From the NCBI GenBank assembly GCA_016709445.1, contig JADJMV010000009.1, forward strand, positions 62,001 through 126,000: 64,000 bases of DNA, written 5' to 3'. Source of the stretch: Phycisphaerales bacterium. GTDB taxonomy: Bacteria; Planctomycetota; Phycisphaerae; Phycisphaerales; UBA1924. Made by a program: the position numbers and the translations under genes. How positions within the stretch are numbered: position 1 is the first letter of the stretch; each line of letters opens with the position of its first letter. The notes beneath the pieces are model-generated. The model was not told the origin of the DNA, ran no database searches, and saw only the letters and a program-made list of their open reading frames with translations. Shown piece by piece: positions 44,935 through 56,016 of this stretch.

Positions 44935-46155
44935 ATGGCGAAGAAGAAGGTCGTTCTGGCGTATTCCGGCGGGCTCGACACCTCCGCAGTCATTCCCTGG
45001 CTGAAGGAGAACATCGACTGCGAGGTCATCGCCTTCGTCGGCGACGTCGGCCAGGGCGAGGAAGACCTCACCGGCATCGAGAAGAAGGCCATCGACTCCG
45101 GCGCCTCAGCCTGCCGCATCCTCGACCTCAAGCGCGAGTTCGTCGCCGATTTCATCTACCCCTGCCTCATGGCGGGCATTACCTACGAGGGCAAGTACCT
45201 GCTCGGCACCTCGATCGCCCGCCCGCTCCTCGCCAAGGGCCAGGTCCAGGTCGCCCGGGAGTTCGGTGCCGACGCCCTCGCCCACGGCTGCACCGGCAAG
45301 GGCAACGACCAGGTCCGCTTCGAGTCCACCTTCGCCGCCCTCGCCCCCGACCTCGAGGTCATCGCCCCCTGGCGCCACTGGAACCTCCGCTCCCGAGAGG
45401 ATCTCCTCAACTACCTCGCCGAGCGCAAGATCCCCACCACCGCCAGCGCCAAGAAGATCTACTCCCGCGATGGCAACCTCTGGCACCTCAGCCACGAGGG
45501 CGGAGCACTTGAGAACCCCGCCAACACCCCGCCCGACGATGTCTGGATGCTCACCGTCGACCCGCGGCAGGCCCCCAACGAGCACCAGGATGTCGCCATC
45601 GACTTCGAGGCCGGCCGCCCCGTCGCCGTCGACGGCGAGAAGCTCGCCCCAGAGCAGCTCATCACCCACCTCAACAAGCTCGCCGCCAAGCACGGCGTCG
45701 GCCGCGTCGATGTCCTGGAGAACCGCCTCGTCGGCATGAAGTCCCGCGGCGTCTACGAGACCCCCGGCGGCACCATACTCGTCGAGGCCTACCAGGGCAT
45801 CGAGCAGTGCGTCCTCGACCGCGAGACCAAGCACTGGAAGCAGGAGATGTCCGTCCGCTTCGCCGAACTCGTCTACAACGGCCGCTGGTACACCCCGCTC
45901 CGCGAAGCCCTCTCCACCTGCGCCGAGAAGATCGCCGAGCGATGCACCGGCCGCGCCGTCGTCCGCCTCTTCAAAGGCTCGGCCAATCTCGTCGCCCGCT
46001 CCAGCCCGCACAGCCTCTACGAAGAGAGCTACGCGACCTTCAGCGCCGACGAGGTCTACAACCAGAAGCACGCCGAGGGCTTCATCCGACTCCTCAGCCT
46101 CCCCGAACGCATCGCCGCACTCAAGTTCGGCCCCAACGGCGGCCGGCCCTACTAG
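44935..46155 (+). CDS. argG: Argininosuccinate synthase
   Basis: Joins citrulline and aspartate, using ATP, in arginine synthesis. Seen: KVVLAYSGGLDTSAVIPWL (ATP pyrophosphatase P-loop SGGLDTS), GTSIARPLLAK, HGCTGKGNDQVRFE, EIK-type region SREDLLNYLAERKIP, and GRWYTPLREAL near the C-terminus. Length 406 is standard. The ATG at 44935 follows GGAGG. argH and other arginine genes are not adjacent. Confidence 0.97.
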   Translation: MAKKKVVLAYSGGLDTSAVIPWLKENIDCEVIAFVGDVGQGEEDLTGIEKKAIDSGASACRILDLKREFVADFIYPCLMAGITYEGKYLLGTSIARPLLAKGQVQVAREFGADALAHGCTGKGNDQVRFESTFAALAPDLEVIAPWRHWNLRSREDLLNYLAERKIPTTASAKKIYSRDGNLWHLSHEGGALENPANTPPDDVWMLTVDPRQAPNEHQDVAIDFEAGRPVAVDGEKLAPEQLITHLNKLAAKHGVGRVDVLENRLVGMKSRGVYETPGGTILVEAYQGIEQCVLDRETKHWKQEMSVRFAELVYNGRWYTPLREALSTCAEKIAERCTGRAVVRLFKGSANLVARSSPHSLYEESYATFSADEVYNQKHAEGFIRLLSLPERIAALKFGPNGGRPY

Positions 46156-46300
46156 CCCGCCTCCACACCTGCCGCCCAGCCCTCCCAGCCGCGCCAGCCG
46201 CGCGCTGAGCCCTGCGGCCTGCGCCACCTGAACCGGTCGGCCAGGCTCAACTCGGCCGTTTCTGCGCGTCCTCGCCGGCGGCCCCCACGATCCGCAGCCG

Positions 46301-49300
46301 ATGTCTTCCGCCCGGAGCACGAGGCTCCCCGGACGGAGGTGGTACTTGTCGCACGAGCGCGCCGGTTGCGAGCAGTTGGAGAGCCGCGTCCTCCTCGCGG
46401 CCGACCCCATAACCCCCGATCACCCCCTCTGGGCCATACCCCAAGGAGCCGCCGTCATCGACGGCGTGCTCGACGAGGCCGACTGGGCCAACGCCTTCAG
46501 CACCACCCGCTCGCTCGCCTATCGGGCCGAGGTCGTCGCCACGGTCTTCGCCATGTACAACAGCCAGGGCATCTACCTCGGCGCCGACGTCAAAGACCAG
46601 CACCTCTGGGCCGACGGCAACGGCCTCGGCGCCGGCAACCGCTGGGAACTCGAAGCCGACGACTCCATCACCTTCTACTTCGACGTCAACGACTCCCGCG
46701 ACGAGTACCTCCAGTCCAACGACTTCGCCATCGGCTACAACATCGCCGACTTCACCGCCCCGAAGAACACCGCCGCCGCCCCCGTCCGACGCTACAAGTT
46801 CATCTCCGGCGACGGCGAGGGTGGAGCCCCCGATGCCGGCTGGTTCGGCGACGACTGGGGCGCCGTCCTCGAACGGGGCGACGACCCGGAAGACTACTAC
46901 CTCCCCACCGGCGCCACCTACGCCACCGTCCGAAACGGCACCGTCAACTACGACAACGACCTCGACATCGGATGGACCACCGAGCTCTTCCTCCCCTGGT
47001 CCGCCCTCGGCATCTCCGCCCCCACCCACGGCACCACCATCGGGATGAACTTCGACGTCATCCTCGACGACTCCGGCGGCGAACGAGACCTCGTCAGCAC
47101 GCGCCACACCGACGACCGCTGGAACTCGGAATACTCGATCGCCGACGACCACATGGTCGGCGTCCACTCAAGCTACGCCTCCACCCAGCCCGGCGTCCAC
47201 GGACCCGTCAACTACGCCGAGGCCATGTTCATCGACAGCACCGCCGAAGAATCCCCCGCCCCCATCGACGACCTCAACGCCGCCGACGTCACCGGCTACA
47301 GCGCCCGTCTCGAATTCACCAGCCCCACCGGCACCACCTCCGGCCTCGGCCACGTCGGCGCCCTACCAGATCCGCTATGCCACCAGCCCCATCTCCACCG
47401 ACGCCGACTGGCTCGACGCCACCGCATTCGACAACCGATACCTCCCGCGCCTCGCCGGCGCCGCCGAGAGCCTCCGTCTCATCGGCCTAGCCCCCTCCAC
47501 CACCTACTGGGCCGCCATCCGCGCCGTGGACGCCGCCGGCAACCTCGCCGAAATGGCCACCACCTCCTTCACGACCAACAGCACCACCCAAGACCCCAGC
47601 GGAGGCCAGCGGCTCGTGCCCTCACCCCTCGGCCGCCTCATGGTCACCGAGGCGGGCGATCCCTTCTTCACCGTCGGCGACCACCTCGGCATCAGCTGGG
47701 CCTACACGCGCCAGCTCTTCCCCGGCGACGTCTGGGACTCCTCCAACGGCGTCTACCAGAACTTCGCCCAAAACACCCCGGTCGAGGGCGACTACACCGC
47801 CTTCTTCGACATGCTCCAGGCCCAGGGCATCAACACCATGCGGGTCTTCCTCGAGCAGCAGGCCACCAACGCCGACGGCAACCCCTCGCTCCCCGACGAC
47901 CCCGCCGGCACCTACTGGCTCGAAAGCGACGCCGGCGCCTACAGCGCCGACATGCACGCCTTCCTCGACAACCTCCTCGCCCTCGCCGATGCCCGCGGCA
48001 TCTACCTCATCCTCTCCCCGTTCTCCACCTATTACTACCGCGACGCCTTCGGCACCGAGGGCCCCTGGGCAACCCGGTTCGGCGGCCCCCTCACCGATAT
48101 CGACGACTTCTTCCAGAGCCCTCAGACCCTCAGCATTGCCAAGGACCGCATGCGCGAGGTTACGAGCTGGGTCCAGGTCAGCCCCTACGCCGACCGCGTC
48201 ATGGGGTACGAGATCATCAACGAGTGGAATGCCTTCCGCTGGACCAAGAACGCCGAGGGCGACGGCGCCTCCGACCGCGCCGCGGAAGTCATCCGCCGCG
48301 CCGGCTGGATCGGCGACCTCGCCGAGTACACCAGGACCATCGACCCCCAACGACTCGTCATCAACGCTCCCGTCGTCGAAGATGCCCGCGGCGCCATCGC
48401 CAGGTCCGTCTTCTACAGCCGTGAGTTCGACGTCCTCGCGCCCCACTTCTATACCCTCGGCAACGAAGAGGGCATCAACAATCCTGCCGGCGATCGCGCC
48501 CTCCTCCCCGCCATCGAGCAGGCCCGCCTCACCGCCTACTGGATGAATCTCGCCGGCGACCGCCGGCCCATCCTCAACGGCGAGTGGGGCCCCGTGCGCA
48601 GCCTCTGGCCCGGCGGATCAACCTACTACAGCGACCAGACCTACAAGTCCGGCGCCTTCGGGCCCTCCAGCGGCGTCTATACCCTCGCCGAAGACGAGCA
48701 GCTCTACAGCGCCGTCATCTGGTCCGCCATCGCCGCCGGCCAGTTCGGCACACCCCTGCGCATGGGCTCCGACCTCCTCAACTTCGTCACCGGGATCAAC
48801 GAGAACGGCCGCACCCTGACCCAGGGCTTCCTCCTCAGCGACGGCATGCGCGACACGCAGTACCTCGTCAGCGCCTGGTGGGCCCAGTCCGCCATCGACT
48901 TCGACTGGTCCACCTACTCCCCCGACCCCTCACCGGCCGACTCTCCGCCGACTCCGCCGCCGGCTTCACGCTCCACGCCTTCGGCGCCTCCGACGGCGCC
49001 CAGGGAGTCGCCTATGTCGTCCAGGACCGCGACGCCAAGAGCGGGACCGTGACCGACGCCAAGGTCCACATCACCGGCCTCGAATCCGACGCCCTCTTCG
49101 ACGTGGAGATCTGGCAAACCACCGCCGGCGCCAACGCCCCCGCACGCGTCCTCACCAACATCTTCAGCGCCGACGGATCGCTCGACCTCAGCCTCCCCGC
49201 GTTCGACCAGGGCATCATCCTCCGATTCAAGTCCCACCGCCCCGTCGGACAGATCGAGGAGGTCGTCGCGCTCCGCGCCGGCAACGGAAAGACCGTCACC

Positions 49301-50320
49301 TTCACCCGCGGCCTCGACCTCCAGCCCACCGCCACCATCTACGACAGCTCCACCGGCGCCGCAACCATCATCGACATCTCCGCTCTCACCAATTTCCGCG
49401 GCCGCGCCGTCGACATGAGCCCCTACCTCACCCCCAACGGACGCCTCCACCTCGCCGTCACCGACGAGCGACACCACCTCTGGCTCTTCCACGGAAACCT
49501 CGCCAACAACGCCTGGACCCTCGAAGACCTCACCGCACGCATCGACGCCCCCGGGATGACCGGCGATCTCACCGTCTACCAGCCCAAGTGGAATGCCATC
49601 CACATCGGCGGCCTCGATGTCCGCGGCCACGCCGTCAACTACTGGTGGGCCCCCGGGATGAAGGAGTGGGCGTTCGCCGACCTCACCAGCATCCTCGATG
49701 GACCCACCATGCACGGCGGCCTCGCCGGATTCGTCTCCGGCTGGGGCGCACTCAACCTCGCCGGCCTCAACGACGCGGGCGAGGTCGTCGTCTACTGGTG
49801 GGCGCCGGGCATGTCCCGATGGGCCACCCTCAACATGACCACCCGTATCGACGGCCCCACCCTCACCGGCCAGCTCTCCGCCTTCGTCACACCCTGGGGA
49901 GCGCTCAATATCACCGGCCTCAACGCCGACGGCGATTGCGTCGCCTACTGGTGGGTCCCCGGCGCCAAGTCCTGGATGATCGCCAACCTCACCAGCGTCA
50001 CCGCCAGCGAACCCTTGGCCCAGGGCGTCACCGCCGCCGTTTCCACCGATGGCGGCATCAACCTCTTCGGCCTCAGCGACCAGGACCACCTCGTCATGCT
50101 CCGCTTCTCGCTCAAGACCCATAAGTGGGCCGCCAGCGACATCACCGACGCCGCCGGCGCCCCGGGAGCCCGCTTCCCCATCGGTGCCGCCTCCGCCGGA
50201 GGCGACCTGACCGTCGGAGCCCGCAGCAAGTCAGGCCAGTCCGACTTGCTCCTCCACATACTGGACCTCAACTCCAACACCTGGACCTGGCGGGCCGCCT
50301 CCGACGGGGCCATCACCTGA
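46301..50320 (+). CDS. Large secreted multidomain glycoside hydrolase, frameshifted twice
   Basis: About 1340 residues if repaired. Seen in order: N-terminal export or anchoring motif CEQLESRVLLAAD; a CBM9-like domain starting VIDGVLDEADWANAF (about 46440-47220); an FN3-like domain (about 47260-47575); a GH5-like barrel with acid/base Glu in YEIINEWNAF (48222) and nucleophile Glu in ILNGEWGPVR (48582); a beta-sandwich; and at least four tandem ~52-residue units with YWWAPGMxxWxxxNL and GPTLxGxLxAxVTxWG (about 49560-50110), propeller-like. Frames change near 47361 (extra C) and near 48935 (one base missing). It probably attacks an external polysaccharide. Either assembly errors or a recent pseudogene. 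Confidence 0.75.
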
Positions 50321-50456
50321 GGATTCTGCCCCAGTTCTCCTTGCCCTCCCGGCCCGAGCGTGTAGGCTGTTCACAGCCCGCACCGCGTCAATCGGCTCCC
50401 CACAGTTCGGACGAGCTTATGTGGTTTTGACGCCCCGGCGGGCCGGAGGGGCAGAA

Positions 50457-51623
50457 ATGCTGGACCGCCGAATCTCATCCACTGCTGGCGTTCTCGCCGG
50501 ACTCAGCCTGCTCGCATTCGCGCTCGGTGCCGGGCCGCCCACCGCGCCGACAGCGCCCCCCCTCTCGGCCAAGGCCAAGCTGGGCCAGCAACTCTTCCAG
50601 ACAACCGCCCTCTCAAACCCGAAGGGGCAGGGCTGCATCTCCTGCCATGACCCGCACGCCGGATTCGCCGATCCCGACCACGCCCTCCCCACCTCGGGCG
50701 GAGCTGTCGACGGCCTCTTCGGCTTCCGCAACGCCCCCACCATCTCCTACATCATCTTCTGCCCACCCCGCGTCAGGTTTAGCGCCGAAGACGGCGGCTA
50801 CGTCGGCGGCATGTTCATCGACGGCCGCGCCCCCTCGCTGATGTCCCAAGCCCAGCAGCCCTTCCTCAACCCCTTCGAGATGCACAACCTCGATCCCGCG
50901 ACCGTCGTCCACGAGATCGCCGCGCTGCCCCTCGCCCGCACCTTCCGGCTCGTCTACGGACCCCACGCCCTCGACCCCGGCAACGAAGACCTCGCCTACG
51001 AGCAGATGTCCGAGGCCATCGCCGAGTTCCAGTTCTCCAGGCAGTTCAACCGCTTCGACTCCAAGTACGACTACTTCCTCGACGGCCTCGCCGAACTCAC
51101 CCCCGCCGAGTCCCGCGGCCTCGAACTCTTCAACGGCAAGGCCAACTGCATCCCCTGCCACCCAAGCACCGTCGAAGGCAGCCTCCGCGCCCCGCCGCCC
51201 CACCCGCTCTTCACCGACTTCGGCTACGACAACATCGGCGCCCCCAAGAACTGGGAGAACCCGTTCCTCTACATGCCCCGCACGATCAACCCCGACGGCC
51301 CCGACTTCATCGACTACGGCCTCGCCAACACCATCGCGCTCTTCGACCCCGAGCACGCCCAGGAAGAAGCCGGCAAGTTCAAGACCTCGACGCTCCGCAA
51401 TATCGACCTCACGGCGCCCTACGGCCACAACGGCTATTTCAAGACCCTCAAGGACATCGTCCACTTCTACAACACGCGCGATGTCCCCGAGGCCGGCTGG
51501 CCCCCGCCCGAGGTGCCCCTGAACGTCAACACCGAGGACTTCGGCAATCTCGGTCTCACCGACCAGGAAGAAGACGACATCGTGGCCTTCCTCAAGACCC
51601 TGACCGACGGCTACCGGCCCTAA
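50457..51623 (+). CDS. Di-haem cytochrome c peroxidase (MauG/CCP family)
   Basis: A 388-residue exported protein. Seen: signal peptide (VLAGLSLLAFALGAG), first haem motif GCISCHDPHAGFADP near residue 58, second haem motif NCIPCH near residue 233, and the family segments FRNAPTISYIIF, GGMFIDGRAP and APYGHNGYFKTLKDIVHFYN. Known members reduce hydrogen peroxide or oxidise other substrates in the periplasm. The ATG at 50457 follows CGGAGGGG. Its TAA stop overlaps the TAG stop of the converging ankyrin gene. Confidence 0.9.
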   Translation: MLDRRISSTAGVLAGLSLLAFALGAGPPTAPTAPPLSAKAKLGQQLFQTTALSNPKGQGCISCHDPHAGFADPDHALPTSGGAVDGLFGFRNAPTISYIIFCPPRVRFSAEDGGYVGGMFIDGRAPSLMSQAQQPFLNPFEMHNLDPATVVHEIAALPLARTFRLVYGPHALDPGNEDLAYEQMSEAIAEFQFSRQFNRFDSKYDYFLDGLAELTPAESRGLELFNGKANCIPCHPSTVEGSLRAPPPHPLFTDFGYDNIGAPKNWENPFLYMPRTINPDGPDFIDYGLANTIALFDPEHAQEEAGKFKTSTLRNIDLTAPYGHNGYFKTLKDIVHFYNTRDVPEAGWPPPEVPLNVNTEDFGNLGLTDQEEDDIVAFLKTLTDGYRP

Positions 51624-52744
51624 GCCCGGCCTTCCACGAGCAAACGCTCGACCCGAGCCCACGCCTCGATCCCCGTGCCCGGCTTGAATTGCCGAAAGGC
51701 GCCGCGCGCCCCCCGCGCCGCGTCCGCCCGCATGTGCCCAAGCACCGCCGCCCCGCGAGAGAGCAGCAACTCCACCATCCCGGGCGAGCCGCCCACGATC
51801 GCCCATCCCAGAGGCGTGTTGTCGTGCAGCCGCCCCGAGCGCCGCTCGATATCCGCGCCCCCGTCGAGCAGCGCCGCACCCGCCCCCTCCCGTCGCGCCA
51901 CGCCGCAGCGTGCAGCGCCGTCTGATCGTCGTACCCGCCCGTCGCATCAGCGTCCGCACCCCGCGAGATCAGCAGCTCAACCACCGCCGCGCTCCCGCCG
52001 TTGACCGCCGCGTGCAACAGCCCGCACCCCGTGCCGATGGTGTAGTGGTAGATCCCCAGCGCCTCCGAGCCAGGCGCCGGGAACCGCTCCCGCGTGATCC
52101 TCGCCCCCACCCCCTCCGGCTCCAGATCGACCAGCCGCTCGACCAACGCCGCATCCCCCGATCGCGCACGCCATGAACACATCCGCCGCAGCCCCCCGCC
52201 CGACGAGAAACGCCGCGACCCGCGGCCGATCCACCGCCGCCCACTGGGCCGCCGTGCTCGCGTGATCGATGTCCCGTGCGTCGATCTCCGCCCCGTGCTC
52301 CAGCAGCACCGCCGCCACCTCCGGCGTCCTCGCAAAGTGCAGCGGCATCTGCCCGTCACCGCCGCGGGCACGGACCAGCGTCGGGTCCTCCGCGAGCATC
52401 GCCCGCAGCTGCTCGACCCGACCAAGCCGCGCTGCCGCGTGCGCCGTGAGCGTCGCCCCCCGCGAGAGCAAGTAGTCCGAGGTCGTCTCGTCCGCCCCAT
52501 CCAGAGGCCGGAATCCCCCCGCCCACCAGTCGCTCGCCTGGTCCGGATCCGCCCCGTGCTCCAGCAGCACGCCGATCATCTCCCGATCCCCGGCGTTCGA
52601 GGCATGGATCAGCGGTGTCGCCCCGAAGCAGGTCTCGTCGTGGGCGCCGACCAGCCCCGGCCGAGAGCCCAAGAGTTCTCTCACGGTCGCAGCGTCCCCA
52701 GACCGGACAGCCCGGAACAACCGTTTCTCCATCGTCTCACCCAT
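51620..52744 (-). CDS. Ankyrin-repeat protein, frameshifted twice
   Basis: About 374 residues in three reading frames. Seen: ankyrin repeats with TPLIHASNAGDREMIGVLL, MPLHFARTPEVAAVLLEHGA, GLLHAAVNGGSAAVVELLI and TPLGWAIVGGSPGMVELLL. The first switch is at the five-C run 52155-52159 (one extra base), the second near 51885-51897. Ankyrin repeats mediate protein-protein contact. The start overlaps the stop of the upstream phosphatase gene by 8 bp, suggesting coupled expression and a physical partnership (inference). Confidence 0.75.
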
Positions 52745-54071
52745 GACGCTCGCTCCCCGGGGCCACCCCGACCGGGACGCATCGGATCGCGATCAGCGTC
52801 TGATCGTCCGCCCGCGCCGACCCGCCAGAGAACCGCCCCACTTCTGCCAGAATCCTCTCGACGCACTCGCCCGTCGAGCACTCCCCGCACCCGACGAGCA
52901 GGGCGTCCAACCGTTCCACACCGAACAGCTCGCGTGAGCCCCCAGGGTCCGCCGGAGCCATGGCCTCGGTGATGCCATCCGTATAGAGCAGAAGAAGGTC
53001 ACCCGGCACGAGCCGCACCACGGACTCCTCATGCGGCGGCCCATCGACGATCCCAAGCGGCAAAGCCCCCGCCTCCTCGAGCGAGAGCACCCTGCCGCCC
53101 CGCACCAGCCGGGGCGGGTTGTGTCCCGCCCGCGCATACCGGAGCCTCCGAGACGCCGGATCCAGCACCGCGTAGAACGCGGTGATGAACGTGCCCGCGC
53201 TCGTGTACGTCCCCGCGAGCTGCGCGTTCAGGTAGTCCAGGAGCACTCCCGGCGGCGTGTGTGCCCCCGGCCTCGCATGCGCCAGCGCGTGCGTGATCGC
53301 CATGAGCACCGCCGCCGGCGTCCCATGCCCGGACACGTCGGCGATGAACATCCCCAACGCCCCGCCATCGAGCGCGAAGAAGTCGTAATAGTCGCCCCCC
53401 GCCTGCGCGCTCGTCTGATAGCTGGCCGCAAACTCGAAACCCTCGATCCGGGGCAACGACGACGGCAGCAGCGACCGCTGAATATCCGCGACGATCCGCA
53501 ACTCGCGGTCCAGAGACGCCAGCGCCGAAGCGAGCTGATTCCGGAGCACCAGGTTCTGCGTGCCCCGGCCGAACAAACCCGACTGCCAGTGCAGCACCGG
53601 GATCATCGCCGGATCCGGCTCGACCCCCGGCTCCAGCAGCATCGCCGTCACGTTCAGCCCCTCCCCGTTGTCGTACTGCGGCAGCGCAAGCAGGTGCTGA
53701 TACCCCTCCAGGTAGAACCGACCCGGATCGTCCGGCGCCAGCCGTGAAGGAAGATCGTCGATGATCACCGGTCGATTCGCGTACACCAGTTCGCCCAGCA
53801 GCCCGCCGGACATCCGGGGCAGACGCTCCCGCTGCGTCCAGGGATTGAAGTGCTCCGTGAACCGCGAGGCCCTCGTGACCAGGTAGAACGGCGACTCCTC
53901 GCCGCGCCGCGAGAGCGAGACGTAGTCGCCGACCGGGACCAATTCCCCAATCCCCTGCCAATACACATCGACAAGCTCTTCTGGATCGGATACGCCCGAG
54001 ATCGCCCGCATCGTGCGGTCCACGATCTCCAGTTCTTCCTGCCAGGTTCGCCGACGAACGTGCATGCCCAT
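52737..54071 (-). CDS. GAF-PP2C (SpoIIE-type) protein phosphatase
   Basis: A 444-residue signalling phosphatase. Seen: a GAF-like sensor region (about 15-180), a coiled linker LDRELRIVADIQRSLLPSSLP, and a PP2C/SpoIIE domain with AGGDYYDFFALDGG, FIADVSGHGTPAAVLM, YARAGHNPPRLVRGG and LLLYTDGITEAM; the Asp residues bind the metals. The ATG at 54071 (MGMHVRRRT) is preferred to the longer frame. It is the first gene of a two-gene unit with the ankyrin gene. It resembles the phosphatase at 27296 but lacks the FHA domain. Confidence 0.88.
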   Translation of the reverse strand: MGMHVRRRTWQEELEIVDRTMRAISGVSDPEELVDVYWQGIGELVPVGDYVSLSRRGEESPFYLVTRASRFTEHFNPWTQRERLPRMSGGLLGELVYANRPVIIDDLPSRLAPDDPGRFYLEGYQHLLALPQYDNGEGLNVTAMLLEPGVEPDPAMIPVLHWQSGLFGRGTQNLVLRNQLASALASLDRELRIVADIQRSLLPSSLPRIEGFEFAASYQTSAQAGGDYYDFFALDGGALGMFIADVSGHGTPAAVLMAITHALAHARPGAHTPPGVLLDYLNAQLAGTYTSAGTFITAFYAVLDPASRRLRYARAGHNPPRLVRGGRVLSLEEAGALPLGIVDGPPHEESVVRLVPGDLLLLYTDGITEAMAPADPGGSRELFGVERLDALLVGCGECSTGECVERILAEVGRFSGGSARADDQTLIAIRCVPVGVAPGSERHG

Positions 54072-54298
54072 CGTATGGTCCAGGTCCCATGCCCCGCGAT
54101 CCAACTCTCCGGACGAATGCCTCCTGTTCGCCGCATGTCCCACCGCCGAGCATCGCGCAGCAGGCCTTCACCCATGAATCTCACCGCGACCGCCGCCCCC
54201 GCGCCGTCATATCGAGGACCTCGCCCCTCTCCCCCTTCCCAATCCCCGACCCCGAGCGCACCATATGGAGGCCACCACTCTGCACCGGGGGACGCACC

Positions 54299-54913
54299 AT
54301 GGACGCACACAACCGCATCACCAGCCTGCTCGACGGCCCGGACAGCCTCCACGATCATCCCAGTCCCGTGTCACCCACTCACCCCCACACCCTCCCACTC
54401 CAACACCCGACGCCCGCCCAAGCCTCCCGCCTCCTCCGCCTCTTCCTCACCGACGGCGCCTCCATCCTCGACATCTGCGAGTGCGCCGAGTGCACGCTCG
54501 AGGAACTCGACGTATGGGCCGAGTCCGACTGGGCGCAGCGCCGCTTCGAGATCATCCGCAAGCTCTCCAACCTCCGCGACGAAATCATCCTCGCCGATGC
54601 GATCCCCCAGACGCGCCAGATCCTGCTCCAGCTCGCCACGCTCCCCGACCCCGCCGAGTCCGCCACCAGCCGCGAATCCCGCCGCAAGTCCGCGCTCGCC
54701 CTCACCCAAGCCAACCCCGACACTCCCCCCCCACCCTCCCAGTTCGTCCCCCACTTCATCTCCTCCCACTTCGTCTCTGAGTCTCTCCATCTCTCCGTCC
54801 CTTCCCCCAACAATCCCCATGCTCTCCTACCTCACCATCCCCATCACCCGCCAAGGCCTCCACGACATCACGCACCAGATCGCCCGCGCCATCGCCGACT
54901 CCGGTATCACTGA
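54299..54913 (+). CDS. Hypothetical helical protein
   Basis: A frame of 204 residues; the real protein probably ends earlier. Seen: residues about 40-145 form a helical core with a helix-turn-helix look (LLRLFLTDGASILDICECAE, LEELDVWAESDWAQRRFEII), followed by a Pro/Ser-rich, low-complexity tail after residue 145 that reads through a CT-rich stretch and overlaps the start of YjbQ. I do not recognise the family. No signal peptide. Start is ATG at 54299. It may be a small DNA- or protein-binding factor. Confidence 0.45.
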   Translation: MDAHNRITSLLDGPDSLHDHPSPVSPTHPHTLPLQHPTPAQASRLLRLFLTDGASILDICECAECTLEELDVWAESDWAQRRFEIIRKLSNLRDEIILADAIPQTRQILLQLATLPDPAESATSRESRRKSALALTQANPDTPPPPSQFVPHFISSHFVSESLHLSVPSPNNPHALLPHHPHHPPRPPRHHAPDRPRHRRLRYH

Positions 54914-55227
54914 CGGTCTCTGCACCATCTTCATCCGCCACACCTCCGCCAGCCTCACTATCCAGGAAAAACGCCGACCCCTCCGCGCGCCACGACCTCG
55001 AGCAATGGCTCAACCGCCTCGTGCCCGAGCACGACCCCCTCTACACCCACACCGCCGAGGGGCCCGACGACATGCCCAGCCACATCAAGGCCATCCTCAC
55101 CCAGACATCCCTTGCCATCCCCATCCAGGATGGACACCTCGCCCTGGGCAGATGGCAGGGCGTCTACCTCTGGGAGCACCGCCGCACCCCCCACCGCCGC
55201 GACCTCCTCGTCCACACCGCATCCTGA
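54819..55227 (+). CDS. YjbQ-family protein, frameshifted
   Basis: A UPF0047/YjbQ protein of about 136 residues. Seen in the first frame: MLSYLTIPITRQGLHDITHQ and IFIRHTSASLTIQE. In the second frame: NADPSARHDLEQWLNRLVPE and LGRWQGVYLWEHR, both family-typical. They join if one A is removed from AAAAA at 54967-54971. Some members have weak thiamine phosphate synthase activity; the main role is uncertain. Error or inactivation cannot be told apart here. Confidence 0.8.
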
Positions 55228-55316
55228 ACTCTCGACCACGGGCCCGCCGCGGGAATAGCATCCCCGGACGGATTGTCTGTTCCAACAAGTAATCCAACCC
55301 CAAGGGAGTCCGACCC

Positions 55317-55958
55317 ATGCACCGCAACCGCCTCCTCGTCGCAGTCCCCGCCGCCCTCATCCTCACCACCGCCGGCATCCTCGCCGGCCTGGGCCACACC
55401 CCCGCCGCCCCGGGCGCTGCACCCTCCGCCGCCCCCAGCTACCAGGCCGACCCCGTCCACTCCAGCGTCATCTTCAACATCCGCCACGTCGGCGTCACCA
55501 GCTTCTACGGGCGCTTCAACGACTTCTCCGGCTCCTTCACCTTCGACCCCGCCAGCGCCGCCTCCGGCGCCTTCGAGTTCGAGGTCAAGACCGAGAGCGT
55601 GGACACCCACAACCAGAAGCGCGACGACCACCTCCGCTCCGCCGACTTCTTCAACGCCCGCCAGTTCCCCACCATCACCTTCAAGAGCACCGCCATCAAG
55701 CCCGCCGGAGACAACACGTTCAAGCTCACCGGCGACCTCACCCTCCAGGGCGAGACCAGGCCCGTCACCGCCGACCTCGAGTGGCTCGGCACCGGCACCG
55801 GCCCCACCGGCGGCCCCATCGGATCGTTCGAGGCCCGCTTCGAGATCAAGCGCTCCGACTTCGGTATGAGCAAGTACCTCGCCCCCGACAACTCCGACTC
55901 CGGAGGCCTGGGCAACACCGTCAAGCTCATCGTGAGCATCGAAGCCGCCAAGCAGTAG
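55317..55958 (+). CDS. Exported YceI-family lipid-binding protein
   Basis: A 213-residue periplasmic lipocalin-like protein. Seen: signal peptide (LLVAVPAALILTTAGILAG), a Pro/Ala-rich spacer, then the YceI barrel with YQADPVHSSVIFNIRHVGVT, FYGRFNDFSGSFTFDP and SVDTHNQKRDDHLRSADFF. The family binds polyisoprenoids or other hydrophobic ligands. The start is ATG at 55317 behind AAGGGAG. Intact. Confidence 0.93.
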   Translation: MHRNRLLVAVPAALILTTAGILAGLGHTPAAPGAAPSAAPSYQADPVHSSVIFNIRHVGVTSFYGRFNDFSGSFTFDPASAASGAFEFEVKTESVDTHNQKRDDHLRSADFFNARQFPTITFKSTAIKPAGDNTFKLTGDLTLQGETRPVTADLEWLGTGTGPTGGPIGSFEARFEIKRSDFGMSKYLAPDNSDSGGLGNTVKLIVSIEAAKQ

Positions 55959-56016
55959 ACCCCGCCCCACAGCCGCCCACCGCGAGAACTCCCGCGAACC
56001 CGCGAAGGAGCCGGCG

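Noticed and set aside
54967..54971. Programmed frameshift at the five-A run in YjbQ
   Set aside because: Five A residues without a slippery heptamer, spacer or downstream structure; a sequencing or mutational indel is more likely.
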